DNA of 64,000 bases from 0-14-3-00-41-53 sp041500225 (GCA_041500225.1 JBGQLV010000007.1:1-64000); one strand, 5' to 3'. Shown: positions 1-9,534, counted from the first letter of the stretch. Numbers and translations: made by a program. Notes: generated from the letters alone by a model not told the origin.

Positions 1-2
1 AT

Positions 3-305
3 ATAACTTTTACAGATGGAAAAGAGGAATATAACGGTATATCTTCAGATTTTTCATGTAACGGTCTTTTTATTAGAACTAGAAAAAGTTTTAATGAGGG
101 GATAAAGTTAAAGATGCAGTTGGAAATAGAAAACGGCAAAAAAATTCCATTAACTGGCATAGTAAAAAGGGCAATAAAAACCAATATATCCGGTTATAAT
201 ATATCCGGTTATAAAACATCCAGTTATAAAAATGGTATGGGAATAAGATTAACTTCCATACCCAAAGAATACGATGATTTTATAATAGAATTATATAAGG
301 ACTGA
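3..305 (+). CDS. PilZ-domain protein, C-terminal part (5' end outside window)
   Basis: An open frame enters from the left edge (codons begin at base 3) and ends at the TGA of 303-305. The visible part reads like a PilZ domain: an SSDFSCNGLFIRT stretch, then a glycine-rich turn, a hydrophobic strand with IPLTGIVKR, and GMGIRL near the end. PilZ domains bind cyclic di-GMP; the arginines that contact the ligand normally lie N-terminal to the visible part, so binding cannot be judged here. A tandem NISGYNISGYKTSSYK stretch breaks the usual loop and is encoded by a short direct repeat around 189-228. The gene converges on the P-type ATPase, whose stop is only 4 bases away. Confidence 0.7.
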   Translation: MTFTDGKEEYNGISSDFSCNGLFIRTRKSFNEGIKLKMQLEIENGKKIPLTGIVKRAIKTNISGYNISGYKTSSYKNGMGIRLTSIPKEYDDFIIELYKD

Positions 306-309
306 CATC

Positions 310-2997
310 CTATTTAAGTAAGAAAGCTCCCCTCCTCTTCCACCACTTTTCAACCTCAACAGCAAAGAAAACAATCGAAGCCATACCTAACGTTATAAGT
401 AGTTCATTTAAATCAAGAGGCATTGTTTTAAATATAGGATTAAGAAAAGGCACATATATTGTTGCCATCTGAAAAATAAAACTCAATATTATTGCGCCTA
501 AAAGAGGTTTGTTGGACAATAATCCTATCTTGAACAGGGATTCTTTTTCCGACCTTACGGCAAGGGCATTTCCAAACTGTGACAGGCAAAGGACTGTAAA
601 TACCATTGTCTGCCAATGGTAGTGTCCAGTTTTAATAGACCATGCCTGAGTAAAAATAGTAACGCCAGCCATTAGCAACCCAACCCATAAACAATAAAAG
701 CCAAGTCCATGGGCGAATATACTTTCTTTCGGATGCCTTGGCGTTCTCTTCATTACATCACTTTCTACGGGTTCAACAGATAATGCAAGGGCAGGAAGTC
801 CATCTGTCATCAGATTTATCCAGAGTATATGGATCGGCAAAAGTGGTAGCGGCAGACCAAAAAATGGTGCAAGGAAAAGTGTCCATACCTCTCCGGAGTT
901 TGATGAGAGAAGATATTTTATAATTTTTCTAATGTTATCATATATTTTTCTTCCCTCTTTAACTGCATTTACGATAGTAGCAAAGTTATCATCAAGAAGT
1001 ATCATGTGTGATGCCTCTTTTGAAACATCAGTGCCTGTAATACCCATGGCAATACCTATATCTGCCCTCTTTAACGCAGGTGCGTCATTCACACCGTCAC
1101 CTGTCATGGCAACAAATTGCCCTTTATCCTGAAGTGCCTTCACTATCTTTAATTTCTGTTCAGGCGCAACCCTTGCATAGACCTTGATCTTTTCGACCAT
1201 TTCTTCAAATTCTTCCATCGAAAGGTCAGCAAGCTCTTTGCCTGTGATAATAGCCGTCGAGTCACCCTCAAGTATGCCAAGCCTCCTTGCAACTGCCTTT
1301 GCAGTCAGCGGATGGTCACCTGTTATCATGACAGGTTTTATTCCGGCAGTCTTGCAAAGGGTAACTGCCTCTTTTGCTTCTTCCCTTGGCGGGTCCATCA
1401 TACCTACAAAACCTAAAATGGTTAGCCCTGTCTCCACATTTTCAGGGGAGATATCATCAGGCAATTTATCCCATTTCCTCATTGCAATACCTAACACCCT
1501 CAGCCCATCAGCAGCCATTCTTTCGCTTATCCTGAGAATTTCATCTTCATCTATGTTTTTTGAACCCTCCGATGTCAAAATATAATGAGCCTTCTCAATC
1601 AAGACCTCGATCGCCCCTTTTGTAAAAGATATAAATTTTTCCATCCCTTCTTTTTCTAAAGGGCGATCATAATCCCCCCCTTCCCCCTTTACTAAAAGGG
1701 GGGTAGGGGGGATTTTATGAATGGTCGTCATACATTTTCTATCTGAATCAAAGGGTATCTCTGTAACGCGAGGAAACCTTTCTTCCAATTCTTTTTTATC
1801 AAAACCCTTTTCTCCTGCGATGTTATACAGAGCAATTTCCGTTGGGTCGCCAATAACATTGTCTCCAGCGTCCCTTTGTGCGTCGTTACTTAATGCAAGA
1901 GCCATAAACAGTTCGGAGACCTCATTTTTACTACGAACTCCAACCTCTGAACTTCGAACTAATTTGTTGTCAACAAAAATCTCTTCCACTGTCATCTTAT
2001 TTAAAGTCAGCGTACCGGTCTTATCAGAACAAATATATGTTACAGACCCGAGGGTTTCTACTGCAGGAAGTTTTCTTATCAGTGCATTTTGCCGTACCAT
2101 CTTTTTTGCACCGAGGGCAAGAGAAATAGTTATCACAGCGGGAAGGGCCTCAGGTATCGCCGCAACAGCAAGGGAAATAGCGGTAAGGAGCATCAGCATA
2201 GGCGGTTCCCCCCTGAAAATTCCGATACCAAAAACGATGGCACAGATGGCAAGGACAGCAAATGCAAGCTTCTGACCGAATGACGCGAGCCTTTTTTGAA
2301 GCGGTGTCTTTACCTCTTCTTCTTCCTGAAGCATGGTAGCAATCTTTCCAAGTTCTGTTTCCATTCCCGTTGCCACAATAATTCCGGTACCTCTACCATA
2401 AGATACGATGGTGCCTTTATATGTCATATTTTTTCTGTCTCCAAGAGGAATCATCTCATCGCTGATGACTTTAGTATGTTTTTCCACAGGTATTGACTCT
2501 CCTGTAAGGGCAGCCTCTTCAACCTTCAGTTGTGCAACCTCAATGAGTCGCATATCTGCAGGGACAATCTTTCCTGCCTCAAGAATTACAAAGTCGCCGG
2601 GGACAATCCGGGATGCGGGGATGTTTTCTATAACTCCGTTTCTCAGGACAGTTGCAGTTGGCGCAGCCATTTTCTTCAGGGCTGCAATTGCCTTTTCCGC
2701 CCTGTATTCCTGGACAAATCCAATGACGGCATTGAGTACAACAATCACTACGATAGCAATAGTATCTGTAAGCTCACCGACAATTCCTGATACAATCGCT
2801 GCAGCAATAAGGACAAGGATCATGAAGTCCCTGAACTGGTCAAGGAACATCATGAAAGGGGTCTTCTTCTTTTTTTCCTTTAATACATTTAAGCCATATT
2901 TCTCAAGCCGCTTCCTTGCTTCATCCCCGGAGAGACCATGAGGAGAAGAGTGCAATTCGTCAATAATATTTTCTATATCCTTTTGATGCCAGGTCAT
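310..2997 (-). CDS. Cation-transporting P-type ATPase, calcium (P2A/PMR1) type
   Basis: A membrane pump that uses ATP to export a cation, probably Ca2+ or Mn2+. It has an N-terminal cation-ATPase domain, the actuator motif TGES at about residue 165, the M4 ion-binding motif PEALP at about 282, the phosphorylation motif DKTGTLT at about 325 and the hinge TGDGVNDAPAL. Six C-terminal membrane segments follow. The PEALP signature and 895-residue length fit the P2A/PMR1 group; the substrate is inferred. The nucleotide-binding domain contains an extra low-complexity stretch (around residues 428-450, starting IPPTPLLVKGEGG) encoded by a G/C-rich palindrome at 1673-1712, which looks like a repeat inserted in frame. 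No SD is obvious before the ATG. It stands alone upstream of nothing obvious and is preceded by the carboxylase operon on the same strand. Confidence 0.93.
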   Translation of the reverse strand: MTWHQKDIENIIDELHSSPHGLSGDEARKRLEKYGLNVLKEKKKKTPFMMFLDQFRDFMILVLIAAAIVSGIVGELTDTIAIVVIVVLNAVIGFVQEYRAEKAIAALKKMAAPTATVLRNGVIENIPASRIVPGDFVILEAGKIVPADMRLIEVAQLKVEEAALTGESIPVEKHTKVISDEMIPLGDRKNMTYKGTIVSYGRGTGIIVATGMETELGKIATMLQEEEEVKTPLQKRLASFGQKLAFAVLAICAIVFGIGIFRGEPPMLMLLTAISLAVAAIPEALPAVITISLALGAKKMVRQNALIRKLPAVETLGSVTYICSDKTGTLTLNKMTVEEIFVDNKLVRSSEVGVRSKNEVSELFMALALSNDAQRDAGDNVIGDPTEIALYNIAGEKGFDKKELEERFPRVTEIPFDSDRKCMTTIHKIPPTPLLVKGEGGDYDRPLEKEGMEKFISFTKGAIEVLIEKAHYILTSEGSKNIDEDEILRISERMAADGLRVLGIAMRKWDKLPDDISPENVETGLTILGFVGMMDPPREEAKEAVTLCKTAGIKPVMITGDHPLTAKAVARRLGILEGDSTAIITGKELADLSMEEFEEMVEKIKVYARVAPEQKLKIVKALQDKGQFVAMTGDGVNDAPALKRADIGIAMGITGTDVSKEASHMILLDDNFATIVNAVKEGRKIYDNIRKIIKYLLSSNSGEVWTLFLAPFFGLPLPLLPIHILWINLMTDGLPALALSVEPVESDVMKRTPRHPKESIFAHGLGFYCLWVGLLMAGVTIFTQAWSIKTGHYHWQTMVFTVLCLSQFGNALAVRSEKESLFKIGLLSNKPLLGAIILSFIFQMATIYVPFLNPIFKTMPLDLNELLITLGMASIVFFAVEVEKWWKRRGAFLLK
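1673..1712. repeat. In-frame palindromic repeat inside the P-type ATPase
   Basis: C-tracts (CCCCCC TT CCCCC) are followed after a short loop by matching G-tracts (GGGGGG TA GGGGGG), making a strong hairpin in the middle of a reading frame. The encoded peptide (PPTPLLVKGEGG) has no counterpart in P-type ATPases and lies in the N-domain, where insertions are tolerated. A similar G-tract occurs at the edge of the tonB repeat (about 44715-44731). Confidence 0.7.
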
Positions 2998-3027
2998 ATT
3001 ATTTTTTGAGATAATATAAATGAAAAG

Positions 3028-5046
3028 TTATATTTTTTCGAGGATGAAAAGAAGCTGTCCTTCAATGACTGAGTCAAAAAGTTTAACGCAGATCTCGACA
3101 ATCTGACCTTCAAATGGAGCAATAATTGCATTTTCCATCTTCATTGCCTCAAGATTTGCAATCTCCTCCCCTTTATGGACAATATCACCCAGCCTGAGGG
3201 TACCTCTTTCAGGGTTCCCGATCCTCCAGATGTTACCGGTTATTAAAGCTGGAATTTCACCTGGCCCTTTTACCATCCTTATCTCAGCCTTTTTAGCCCT
3301 CGGAGTTTCTACAGTATAAACCCTTGTCTTATTATTAACTCGCGTCACAACATGGATTAATCCTTCATGTTCAGCCCCAATTGACACAAGCTCCACGCAA
3401 TACGGCTTTCCCCAGAGTTCAAACTCAACCCTGTCGCCGTGGTTTTTCAGACCTTCCTTCCAGACATTTGTTGGAAGCACAAGCGGTGCTTCCCCATATT
3501 TTTCCCGGAACTCAATCATCTCTAAAGCATCTTTGGGATGCATAAGATATAGGATAAACTCCTCTTCCGTTGGCACTCTGCCAATATTATCAGACAGGTC
3601 TTTTCTGAGCCTTTCAAGGTCATCATCCTCTAATAAATCCAGGGGAGAAAGTTCCTTGCGTTCCTTAATCTTAATTTCCCACTCATCACCAAATGTACTT
3701 TTGTATACCCAGTCCGGAGGCCAGCCCATTGGAAGCTTTCCATAACTACCAAGAAGCAGATTCTTAAAATCTCCGGGCGTATTTTTAAAAAGTCCGAGCA
3801 GCTCATCTTGTTCATTCTTATCCATGGAATCAGGATCCAGTGAATTTTCTTCAGTAAATTTTGTGAGAAGCTTGATCAGATGTCTGACACCTAATTCTCC
3901 CTTTTTCTTTGCGTATCTGTTTACAATTCCACTGCAGGTGACCCATGTAATCTGTGACCCGGGAGTAACATCAAAGTAATGGATAATCCTGTTATACATA
4001 GACATTACCTTTAATATGGCAGGCATGAATTGTAGAAACCCTCCTTTATATGCTTGCTCAAATGAGCTTGGGAACGCACCCCCTGGCATTTTATGAAGGG
4101 TCACTGTATGGTCGTATCCTTTAAATGGTGATTCAGCCCACTCATAATGACCTATCCACTCACGTACTTTCTGAACTGCAGCTTCGGCTTCTTCCCTATT
4201 TATATTAACAGTGATACCTGATTCTTCGAGATATGCCTGTACACCTAATATAGGCGGTTGTCCATAAAACCTTGTCAAAGAATCTTCCTCAACATCAAAA
4301 ATCTTTGCTCCTGACTGGGCAGCAGCTAAAAGTGCAGGCAATGCAAGCCCGTCTGTTATATGTCTGTGATATTGAATAACTATCTCAGGGTATTTCTGTT
4401 TAATAGCATCAATGAGATTGCCGATTTGTTTAATGCTCCCTACACCCGCCATATCTTTAATGCACAGGATTATTTCATCGGTACCTGCGCAGAGATCTAC
4501 AATCTCGCGAATGACGTCGAGATAATAATTGTTTGTTGTCCAATCTGCCACTGTAAATGATATGGCTGGTTCAAAGAGTCTGCCCCTTTTCATTACCACT
4601 TCTGCCACTGCACGCATATTCCTTATATCATTGAGGAAAGAAAAACATCTCCATACATCTATATCAGCTCTTGAAACAACATACTCTATAACATTCCTTG
4701 GATAAGGTCTGTATCCCCATAGATTTGTCTCTCGTATAAGCGTTTGCAGCAGCACATTTGGCATAAGTTCTCTCAGGATATTAATTTCTTCAAACGGGCT
4801 TTCCATCCTGTTCATTATGCCTACATGCCATCTTGCACCTCCGTGACATTCGGCACTGAACAGTCCCATTTTGTTGTAATACGGCGATAGGGTTGCGAGG
4901 TCATATATACGGTGACGATTTTTGTAATCGGACTGTCCTGCATCACGCATTCCGGTTGATGTTAGACAAACACCCTCAAGAGAGCGGACAGTCTTAACAA
5001 TCTCTCCGGGTGACATGCCTGGTCTTACAAAAATGTAATCTTTCAT
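3028..5046 (-). CDS. Biotin-dependent carboxyltransferase subunit with C-terminal biotinyl domain (OadA/PycB/2-oxoglutarate carboxylase-like)
   Basis: Transfers carboxyl from biotin to a 2-oxo acid. The N-terminal HMGL-like TIM barrel has RDAGQS (family RDAHQS), DVWRCFSFLNDIRN, the catalytic lysine in CIKDMAG, and metal-binding HRH. A conserved middle domain follows and the C terminus ends with the biotin site EAMKMEN. At 672 residues the size fits PycB/OadA/CfiA proteins. The sequence is divergent: where relatives have GTSQPP with a catalytic threonine, this protein has FYGQPP, and the RDAHQS histidine is glycine. The substrate is therefore uncertain; pyruvate or 2-oxoglutarate are the obvious candidates. 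The biotin carboxylase subunit lies directly upstream, 212 bases away, so the two probably form one enzyme. Confidence 0.85.
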   Translation of the reverse strand: MKDYIFVRPGMSPGEIVKTVRSLEGVCLTSTGMRDAGQSDYKNRHRIYDLATLSPYYNKMGLFSAECHGGARWHVGIMNRMESPFEEINILRELMPNVLLQTLIRETNLWGYRPYPRNVIEYVVSRADIDVWRCFSFLNDIRNMRAVAEVVMKRGRLFEPAISFTVADWTTNNYYLDVIREIVDLCAGTDEIILCIKDMAGVGSIKQIGNLIDAIKQKYPEIVIQYHRHITDGLALPALLAAAQSGAKIFDVEEDSLTRFYGQPPILGVQAYLEESGITVNINREEAEAAVQKVREWIGHYEWAESPFKGYDHTVTLHKMPGGAFPSSFEQAYKGGFLQFMPAILKVMSMYNRIIHYFDVTPGSQITWVTCSGIVNRYAKKKGELGVRHLIKLLTKFTEENSLDPDSMDKNEQDELLGLFKNTPGDFKNLLLGSYGKLPMGWPPDWVYKSTFGDEWEIKIKERKELSPLDLLEDDDLERLRKDLSDNIGRVPTEEEFILYLMHPKDALEMIEFREKYGEAPLVLPTNVWKEGLKNHGDRVEFELWGKPYCVELVSIGAEHEGLIHVVTRVNNKTRVYTVETPRAKKAEIRMVKGPGEIPALITGNIWRIGNPERGTLRLGDIVHKGEEIANLEAMKMENAIIAPFEGQIVEICVKLFDSVIEGQLLFILEKI

Positions 5047-5071
5047 ATTACAACTTTCTATTGCTTTTCTG

Positions 5072-5184
5072 TTATTCCGACTTGTTCGGAATCTTTTTTA
5101 GTCCCCTCTTGCGAGGGACGTAGGGGTGTGTTTTCTTCATTCCATCGCTCATTTCAGAAAGATTCCAGACAAGCTGGAATGACG
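5072..5184. repeat. Intergenic palindromic repeats
   Basis: Two short hairpins flank a spacer: ATTCCGA/TCGGAAT (5074-5080, 5086-5092) and ATTCCAG/CTGGAAT (5162-5168, 5174-5180) followed by GACG. Between them lies a partly palindromic CCCCTCTTGCGAGGGACGTAGGGG stretch. This resembles the REP-like ATTCC...GGAATGAC repeats found at 6762, 39252 and 48192. It separates the two carboxylase subunit genes. Confidence 0.6.
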
Positions 5185-5258
5185 ACTATTGAGATATAAT
5201 CTTTTAAAAAGATAGTTTGTATATTTCTTCATGTAGATTCTTTTCCACATGTTTTCGC

Positions 5259-6716
5259 TCACATCCATTTTTGAGGGCCAAGAGCTGAAATTTCTGCAAC
5301 ATATCTTGCAATCTTCAGGACCTCGTCTTCGCTGTTCTTATCCTTAAACATTGATACAAGCTCGTCTATATGTTCTTCTATAAACCGGGTAGAAAACTCT
5401 CCTGCTATAAATGCAGGGTGTCTGATTATACTTAAAAGCAGTGGTGCCAGGGTTTTCACACCTTCAACCCTTAGGTTCCTGCTTAGGGCTCGATCCATAA
5501 CCCTTATAGCATCTTCTCTGTCTGCGCCTGACGTCATCAATAACATAAAAAGCGAATCGTAATACGGCGGGATATCAGCACCTTCATAGACACCCGATGC
5601 TACTCTTACCGCAGGTCCTTGTGGCACCTGAAGACGGGTAATGGTGCCAAAGGAAGGGCTGAAATTTTTTGGATCCTCTGCATTGAGTCGAACTTCCAAT
5701 GCCCATCTGTTTGGATGTATATCAGGCTGCTTAAAGGGCAATTTTTTATCCATTGCAACATCAATCATTATGCCAACTATATCCAGACCTGTTATAAGCT
5801 CGGTTATGCCATGCTCTACCTGCAAACGTGTGTTAACCTCAAGAAAATAGAATTTCTTTGTGGAAGAATCGAAGAGAAACTCTACTGTCCCAGTTGATGA
5901 ATAACCTATCTCTCGCATCAGGCGGGTTGCTGTAAAGCATATCTCGTGGCGAAGGTCATGATTGAGGGTAGGTGATGGTGCTTCTTCTATTATCTTCTGG
6001 TTACGCCTTTGAATAGTGCACTCCCTTTCAAAAAGATGTACCACATTTCTATATTTATCTGCGACAACCTGAACCTCAATATGTCTGCCACGCTCTATGT
6101 ATTTTTCGACTAATACCCGCTCATCACCAAAGGCCTTCATCGCTTCTGAACGGGCTTGAGCAAAGGCCTGGGACAACTGTTCATCAGTCTCAACCTTTAC
6201 CATTCCTTTGCCGCCGCCACCTGAAACAGCTTTTATCATAATCGGATAACTTATCTTTTCATCGTTCATCCACTGTTTGATTTGCCCAATATCAACAACA
6301 TCAATGATGCCGGGTATGGTAGGTACATTGGCTTTTTTAGCAAGCCTTTTTGCCTCAATTTTATCACCTACAGCCCTGATAACTTCCGGTGGTGGACCTA
6401 TCCATATAAGTCCTGCATCCATTACCATTTTAGCAAATTTATCATTTTCTGCTAAGAAACCCCACCCCGGATGTATTGCGTCTGATTTAGTTTGAATGGC
6501 AGCGTTAATCATCTTCTCCATATTGAGATAAGACTCAGCCGGAGGGGCCTCACCAATATATACTGCAGAATCTGCCATAAACACATGATGTGCGAGACGG
6601 TCAGGAGTGCTGTAAACAGCAGTAGTTGGAATCTTTCTATCCCTGCAGGTATGCATGATTCTGACAGCTGTTACTCCTCGATTTGCAATTAATACTTTTT
6701 GAATCTTCCTGCTCAT
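5259..6716 (-). CDS. Biotin carboxylase subunit (ATP-grasp)
   Basis: Carboxylates biotin using ATP and bicarbonate, feeding the carboxyltransferase encoded downstream. The N-terminal domain starts IQKVLIANRG and has HPGWGFLAEN. The ATP-grasp domain has the glycine loop SGGGGKGM, RHIEVQV, and EVNTRLQVEH, which holds the usual Glu, Asn, Arg, Gln and Glu positions. Length (485) fits AccC/PycA. Two positions differ from the usual pattern: IANRGEIAVRI is IANRGVTAVRI here, and QRRHQKVVEEAP is QRRNQKIIEEAP, so a conserved nucleotide-pocket histidine is asparagine. Function is clear; the exact enzyme (pyruvate or 2-oxoglutarate carboxylase) is inferred from its partner. AAAGGA precedes the ATG. Confidence 0.9.
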   Translation of the reverse strand: MSRKIQKVLIANRGVTAVRIMHTCRDRKIPTTAVYSTPDRLAHHVFMADSAVYIGEAPPAESYLNMEKMINAAIQTKSDAIHPGWGFLAENDKFAKMVMDAGLIWIGPPPEVIRAVGDKIEAKRLAKKANVPTIPGIIDVVDIGQIKQWMNDEKISYPIMIKAVSGGGGKGMVKVETDEQLSQAFAQARSEAMKAFGDERVLVEKYIERGRHIEVQVVADKYRNVVHLFERECTIQRRNQKIIEEAPSPTLNHDLRHEICFTATRLMREIGYSSTGTVEFLFDSSTKKFYFLEVNTRLQVEHGITELITGLDIVGIMIDVAMDKKLPFKQPDIHPNRWALEVRLNAEDPKNFSPSFGTITRLQVPQGPAVRVASGVYEGADIPPYYDSLFMLLMTSGADREDAIRVMDRALSRNLRVEGVKTLAPLLLSIIRHPAFIAGEFSTRFIEEHIDELVSMFKDKNSEDEVLKIARYVAEISALGPQKWM

Positions 6717-7065
6717 GATAGATATCCTTTACTCAACTCATATATCTGATACGACTTTCGCAGGGACGGCGTCTGGATTCCCGCTGGAGTTTACACTCAC
6801 GAAAGTGGGGGCGGGAATGACAATACTACGTAAGTATCGGTTCTGTGAAAGTTGTATACCCAAGTTTAACATAAAAATTGCAAAATGGATTTGCGTTGCG
6901 TTGGCTTGCAGGCCTTGAAATGGGTACGCAACATGACATAAAAACATACAGGACATAATCAGGGTAGGTTCGGCTTTAGCATTTTATACAATTCGGCCGG
7001 AGCTGAACCTACCTAACTATGACAGTCTCATAATCTCAATTAACTGAAGAGAAAGCTATCTAAGT
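6717..7065. other. Non-coding gap with a REP-like hairpin and a 14-bp inverted repeat
   Basis: The gap between the biotin carboxylase and the CBS gene has no convincing gene. It holds a REP-like element (6771-6824: ATTCCCGC at 6777-6784 paired with GCGGGAAT at 6811-6818, with CTCACGAAAGTG between) and a separate inverted repeat at 6962-6975/7001-7014 (12 of 14 match; a plus-strand RNA would close the central difference with a G-U pair). No T-tract follows the second hairpin, so it is not a clear terminator. Confidence 0.5.
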
Positions 7066-7506
7066 CTATTTAATCTTCTTCAGCAGAGCGTTTATGATAT
7101 CAGTCAGGGTAATAATGCCCACCAGCTTATTCCTGTCTACAACAGGAACCTGTTTTACCCTGCGGAGGATCATCTGAGACCCAGCCTTGACAATAGGCAT
7201 GTCACTGCTTACCGTGATGGGGGGGGTTCCCATTATCTCCTGTACTTTCATTTCATAAAGCTTATGAGCACGCTCCTCAATATACTCGAGATCCGTCATG
7301 TGACGCTCGTCCTCAATTATATCAGGATAGCGCGGCAGAATTGCTTTGAAAATGTCTGCTTTTGTGACTACCCCTACAACTTTTCCATCATCCACAACAA
7401 CGAGGCCATTTGCACGTTTTTTGCTCATAAATTCAGCACATTCCTTTAAGGTCTGAGCTGGTCCAATAGTGTGTACTTCTTTGGTCATAATTTCACTAAT
7501 TTTCAT
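7066..7506 (-). CDS. Two-CBS-domain protein
   Basis: A 146-residue protein made of two CBS domains and little else: the first about residues 8-60 (EIMTKEVHTIGP...GVVTKADIFKA), the second about 90-142 (EIMGTPPITVSSDM...VGIITLTDIINALLKK). CBS pairs bind adenine nucleotides and act as energy or redox sensors, usually regulating a partner. A strong AGGAGGTG SD precedes the ATG. No partner is fused and the neighbours give no firm hint of a target. Confidence 0.88.
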   Translation of the reverse strand: MKISEIMTKEVHTIGPAQTLKECAEFMSKKRANGLVVVDDGKVVGVVTKADIFKAILPRYPDIIEDERHMTDLEYIEERAHKLYEMKVQEIMGTPPITVSSDMPIVKAGSQMILRRVKQVPVVDRNKLVGIITLTDIINALLKKIK

Positions 7507-7743
7507 GATTTTTCACCTCCTGAGTTTAAATAATTAATTTCTGACTAAATTAATTAACAAATATATCGCTTTTATCACCCCCTGTCATCGAATCTTTAAT
7601 GTATCTAATGTTACAGTTTTAGATTAATTTTGTAAAGAATTTCTAATCGCATAAAAATGTAAAGCAAATCTATCCCCTTTTAATATATCCAATTCAAATG
7701 ATAAACTATGAAATTGATATCTAAATAAATAAGGAGAAAGATT

Positions 7744-8460
7744 ATGCATCCTTTTTTCTTGATGGCTAAAACCATACCTGATGCGTGGTTTCAGTTGATT
7801 TATAATCTGTTTGATAATGCCTATGCACAGAAGATACAAAAAGGCTCTTTTGAAAATGAGCAGTACAGATTACAATATCCGGGAATAGCAGTGTATATCG
7901 AGCATCCCTATTACGACATGGTACCGACTATACCGCCGAACTCAGGCATTCCAGCTCCTACCACAAAGGAGTACATCGAGGATTATTTTGTCAACTACCT
8001 CATGAATCCCGAGCTGGCCGAGAATGAGACTTACACATATGCGAGCAGGATACACAACAGCATGCCCAAAGGTGGAACACAATTTGAACGTGTTATAGAA
8101 ATACTCAGGAAGACCCCTCTCACAAATCAGGCTGTTATCGAAATTGCAACACCTCTTGATCTTGAGATCTGTTATGGCAAAGACGGGAAGCTTGACCCCC
8201 CCTGCCTGAGATTGCTGGACTTTAAGGCCATCCCTTTAAAGGAAGAAATAGTGCTGACAGTGAGCGCTTATTTCAGGTCATGGGATCTGTGGGCAGGATT
8301 CCCTACGAACCTCGGTGGAATAGAACTATTAAAACAGTTTGTTGCTTCTGAAACCAGCCTCAAGAACGGCCCTATTTATGCCTATAGCGCTGGCGCTCAT
8401 ATTTACGGTTATCAGGAGGAAATTGTAAGGTTAAGAACCCTCAGGTCAATAAAAAGTTGA
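7744..8460 (+). CDS. Thymidylate synthase-like protein (archaeal-type ThyA family)
   Basis: The C-terminal half matches the thymidylate synthase fold: YFRSWDLWAGFPTNLGGIELL followed by YAYSAGAHIYGYQEE corresponds to the family's RSxD...NL and SAxxHIY motifs. The catalytic cysteine is probably Cys in LDPPCLRLLDF (about residue 155), the place of PPC in ThyA. The N-terminal part is unlike bacterial ThyA and the protein is short (238), as in archaeal-type TS. It may make dTMP from dUMP or modify another pyrimidine nucleotide; the sequence does not settle this. AAGGAG lies before the ATG. It is isolated: divergent from the CBS gene and convergent, 3 bases apart, with the kinase at 8464. Confidence 0.75.
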   Translation: MHPFFLMAKTIPDAWFQLIYNLFDNAYAQKIQKGSFENEQYRLQYPGIAVYIEHPYYDMVPTIPPNSGIPAPTTKEYIEDYFVNYLMNPELAENETYTYASRIHNSMPKGGTQFERVIEILRKTPLTNQAVIEIATPLDLEICYGKDGKLDPPCLRLLDFKAIPLKEEIVLTVSAYFRSWDLWAGFPTNLGGIELLKQFVASETSLKNGPIYAYSAGAHIYGYQEEIVRLRTLRSIKS

Positions 8461-8463
8461 ATC

Positions 8464-9531
8464 TCAGGGTTTCTCTACCGGAAAACTTATCGTAAAGGTA
8501 GTCCCCTTTCCAGGTTCGCTATCTACAGAAATTGTACCGTTGTTATCCTGGATTATCTTATGTGTAAAAGTAAGGCCAAGTCCTGGGCCATATACCTTTG
8601 ATGTGACGAAGGGGTCAAAGATGTTTTTGATTTTATCTTTGGGGATACCTTTTCCCGAGTCAGATACCAATATTTCTATATGGTCGTCACTTAGTCGGCT
8701 GGTAATCTTTAGTAATTTGGTTCCTTCAGCCATGGCCTCGATAGAATTTTTAATGAGATTACAAAAAGCCCTTTTAAGTAGTTTATCATCAGCAGGTATG
8801 GGTGGAAGATTATCCATTAATTCAGTCTTAACATCTATAGACTTTTGCTCGAACTCCTGTTCAAATACCTTAAGGGCTTCCATAATAACTTTATTGATAT
8901 TTGTGGGCACCTTAAAAGATATGGCCATGGTTTTTAACTCGATAAGCTGTTTTATCATGCTTTCCAATATTGCTACGTCGTCTATGATCATTTCCATATA
9001 CTTTTTATTAGGGTCACCTTCAGGGAGCTTTCCATAAACCTTGCGTGCAAAACCTCCGATAGAAGTTAGGGGATTTCTTATCTCATGTGCAACCTGGTCC
9101 ATCATCTGTTCAAGTGCCCCTGATTTTTTCTCTTCTACTAATTTCTCATGTGCTGCCTTGATAGTAAGTAATGACCTGACCCTTGCAGAGAGTTCTTTGT
9201 AATCAAACGGCTTGGGTAAATAATCATCAGCTCCGATATCAAGACCTTTCACCTTGCTCGCAACGTCGCTTTTTGCTGTAAGCATGATGATTGGAATATA
9301 TCTGGTGGTTTCATCTAATTTGAGCCTATGACATACCTCATAGCCGTCTATTTTTGGCATCATGACATCGAGTACAATTAAATCAGGATTGTATTCAACG
9401 ACCTTTTTAAGACCTTCTTCACCGTCGTATGCCTCTGCTGTATCGTATCCTTCAGAGCGGAGTCTTTTCCTCAAAAGCTCTACCGCATCAATAGTATCAT
9501 CAACAATCAATATCCTTTTCTTACTGTCCAT
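8464..9531 (-). CDS. Response regulator-histidine kinase (REC-HisKA-HATPase)
   Basis: A soluble kinase of 355 residues. An N-terminal receiver (residues about 5-120, LIVLDVMMPKIDGYE holding the acceptor Asp) is followed by a dimerisation domain with the H-box AHEIRNPLTSIGG (about residue 150) and an ATPase domain with N-box NLIKNSIEAM, SDSGKGIP and GPGLGLTF. It has no membrane segment, so its input is phosphorylation of its own receiver. It is the last gene of the signalling operon, 3 bases after the REC gene at 9535, and probably receives phosphate from the two membrane kinases upstream. Confidence 0.92.
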   Translation of the reverse strand: MDSKKRILIVDDTIDAVELLRKRLRSEGYDTAEAYDGEEGLKKVVEYNPDLIVLDVMMPKIDGYEVCHRLKLDETTRYIPIIMLTAKSDVASKVKGLDIGADDYLPKPFDYKELSARVRSLLTIKAAHEKLVEEKKSGALEQMMDQVAHEIRNPLTSIGGFARKVYGKLPEGDPNKKYMEMIIDDVAILESMIKQLIELKTMAISFKVPTNINKVIMEALKVFEQEFEQKSIDVKTELMDNLPPIPADDKLLKRAFCNLIKNSIEAMAEGTKLLKITSRLSDDHIEILVSDSGKGIPKDKIKNIFDPFVTSKVYGPGLGLTFTHKIIQDNNGTISVDSEPGKGTTFTISFPVEKP

Positions 9532-9534
9532 TTC

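Noticed and set aside
6715..6956. Frames over the gap between the biotin carboxylase and CBS genes
   Set aside because: They cover REP-like repeats and have no SD or homology.
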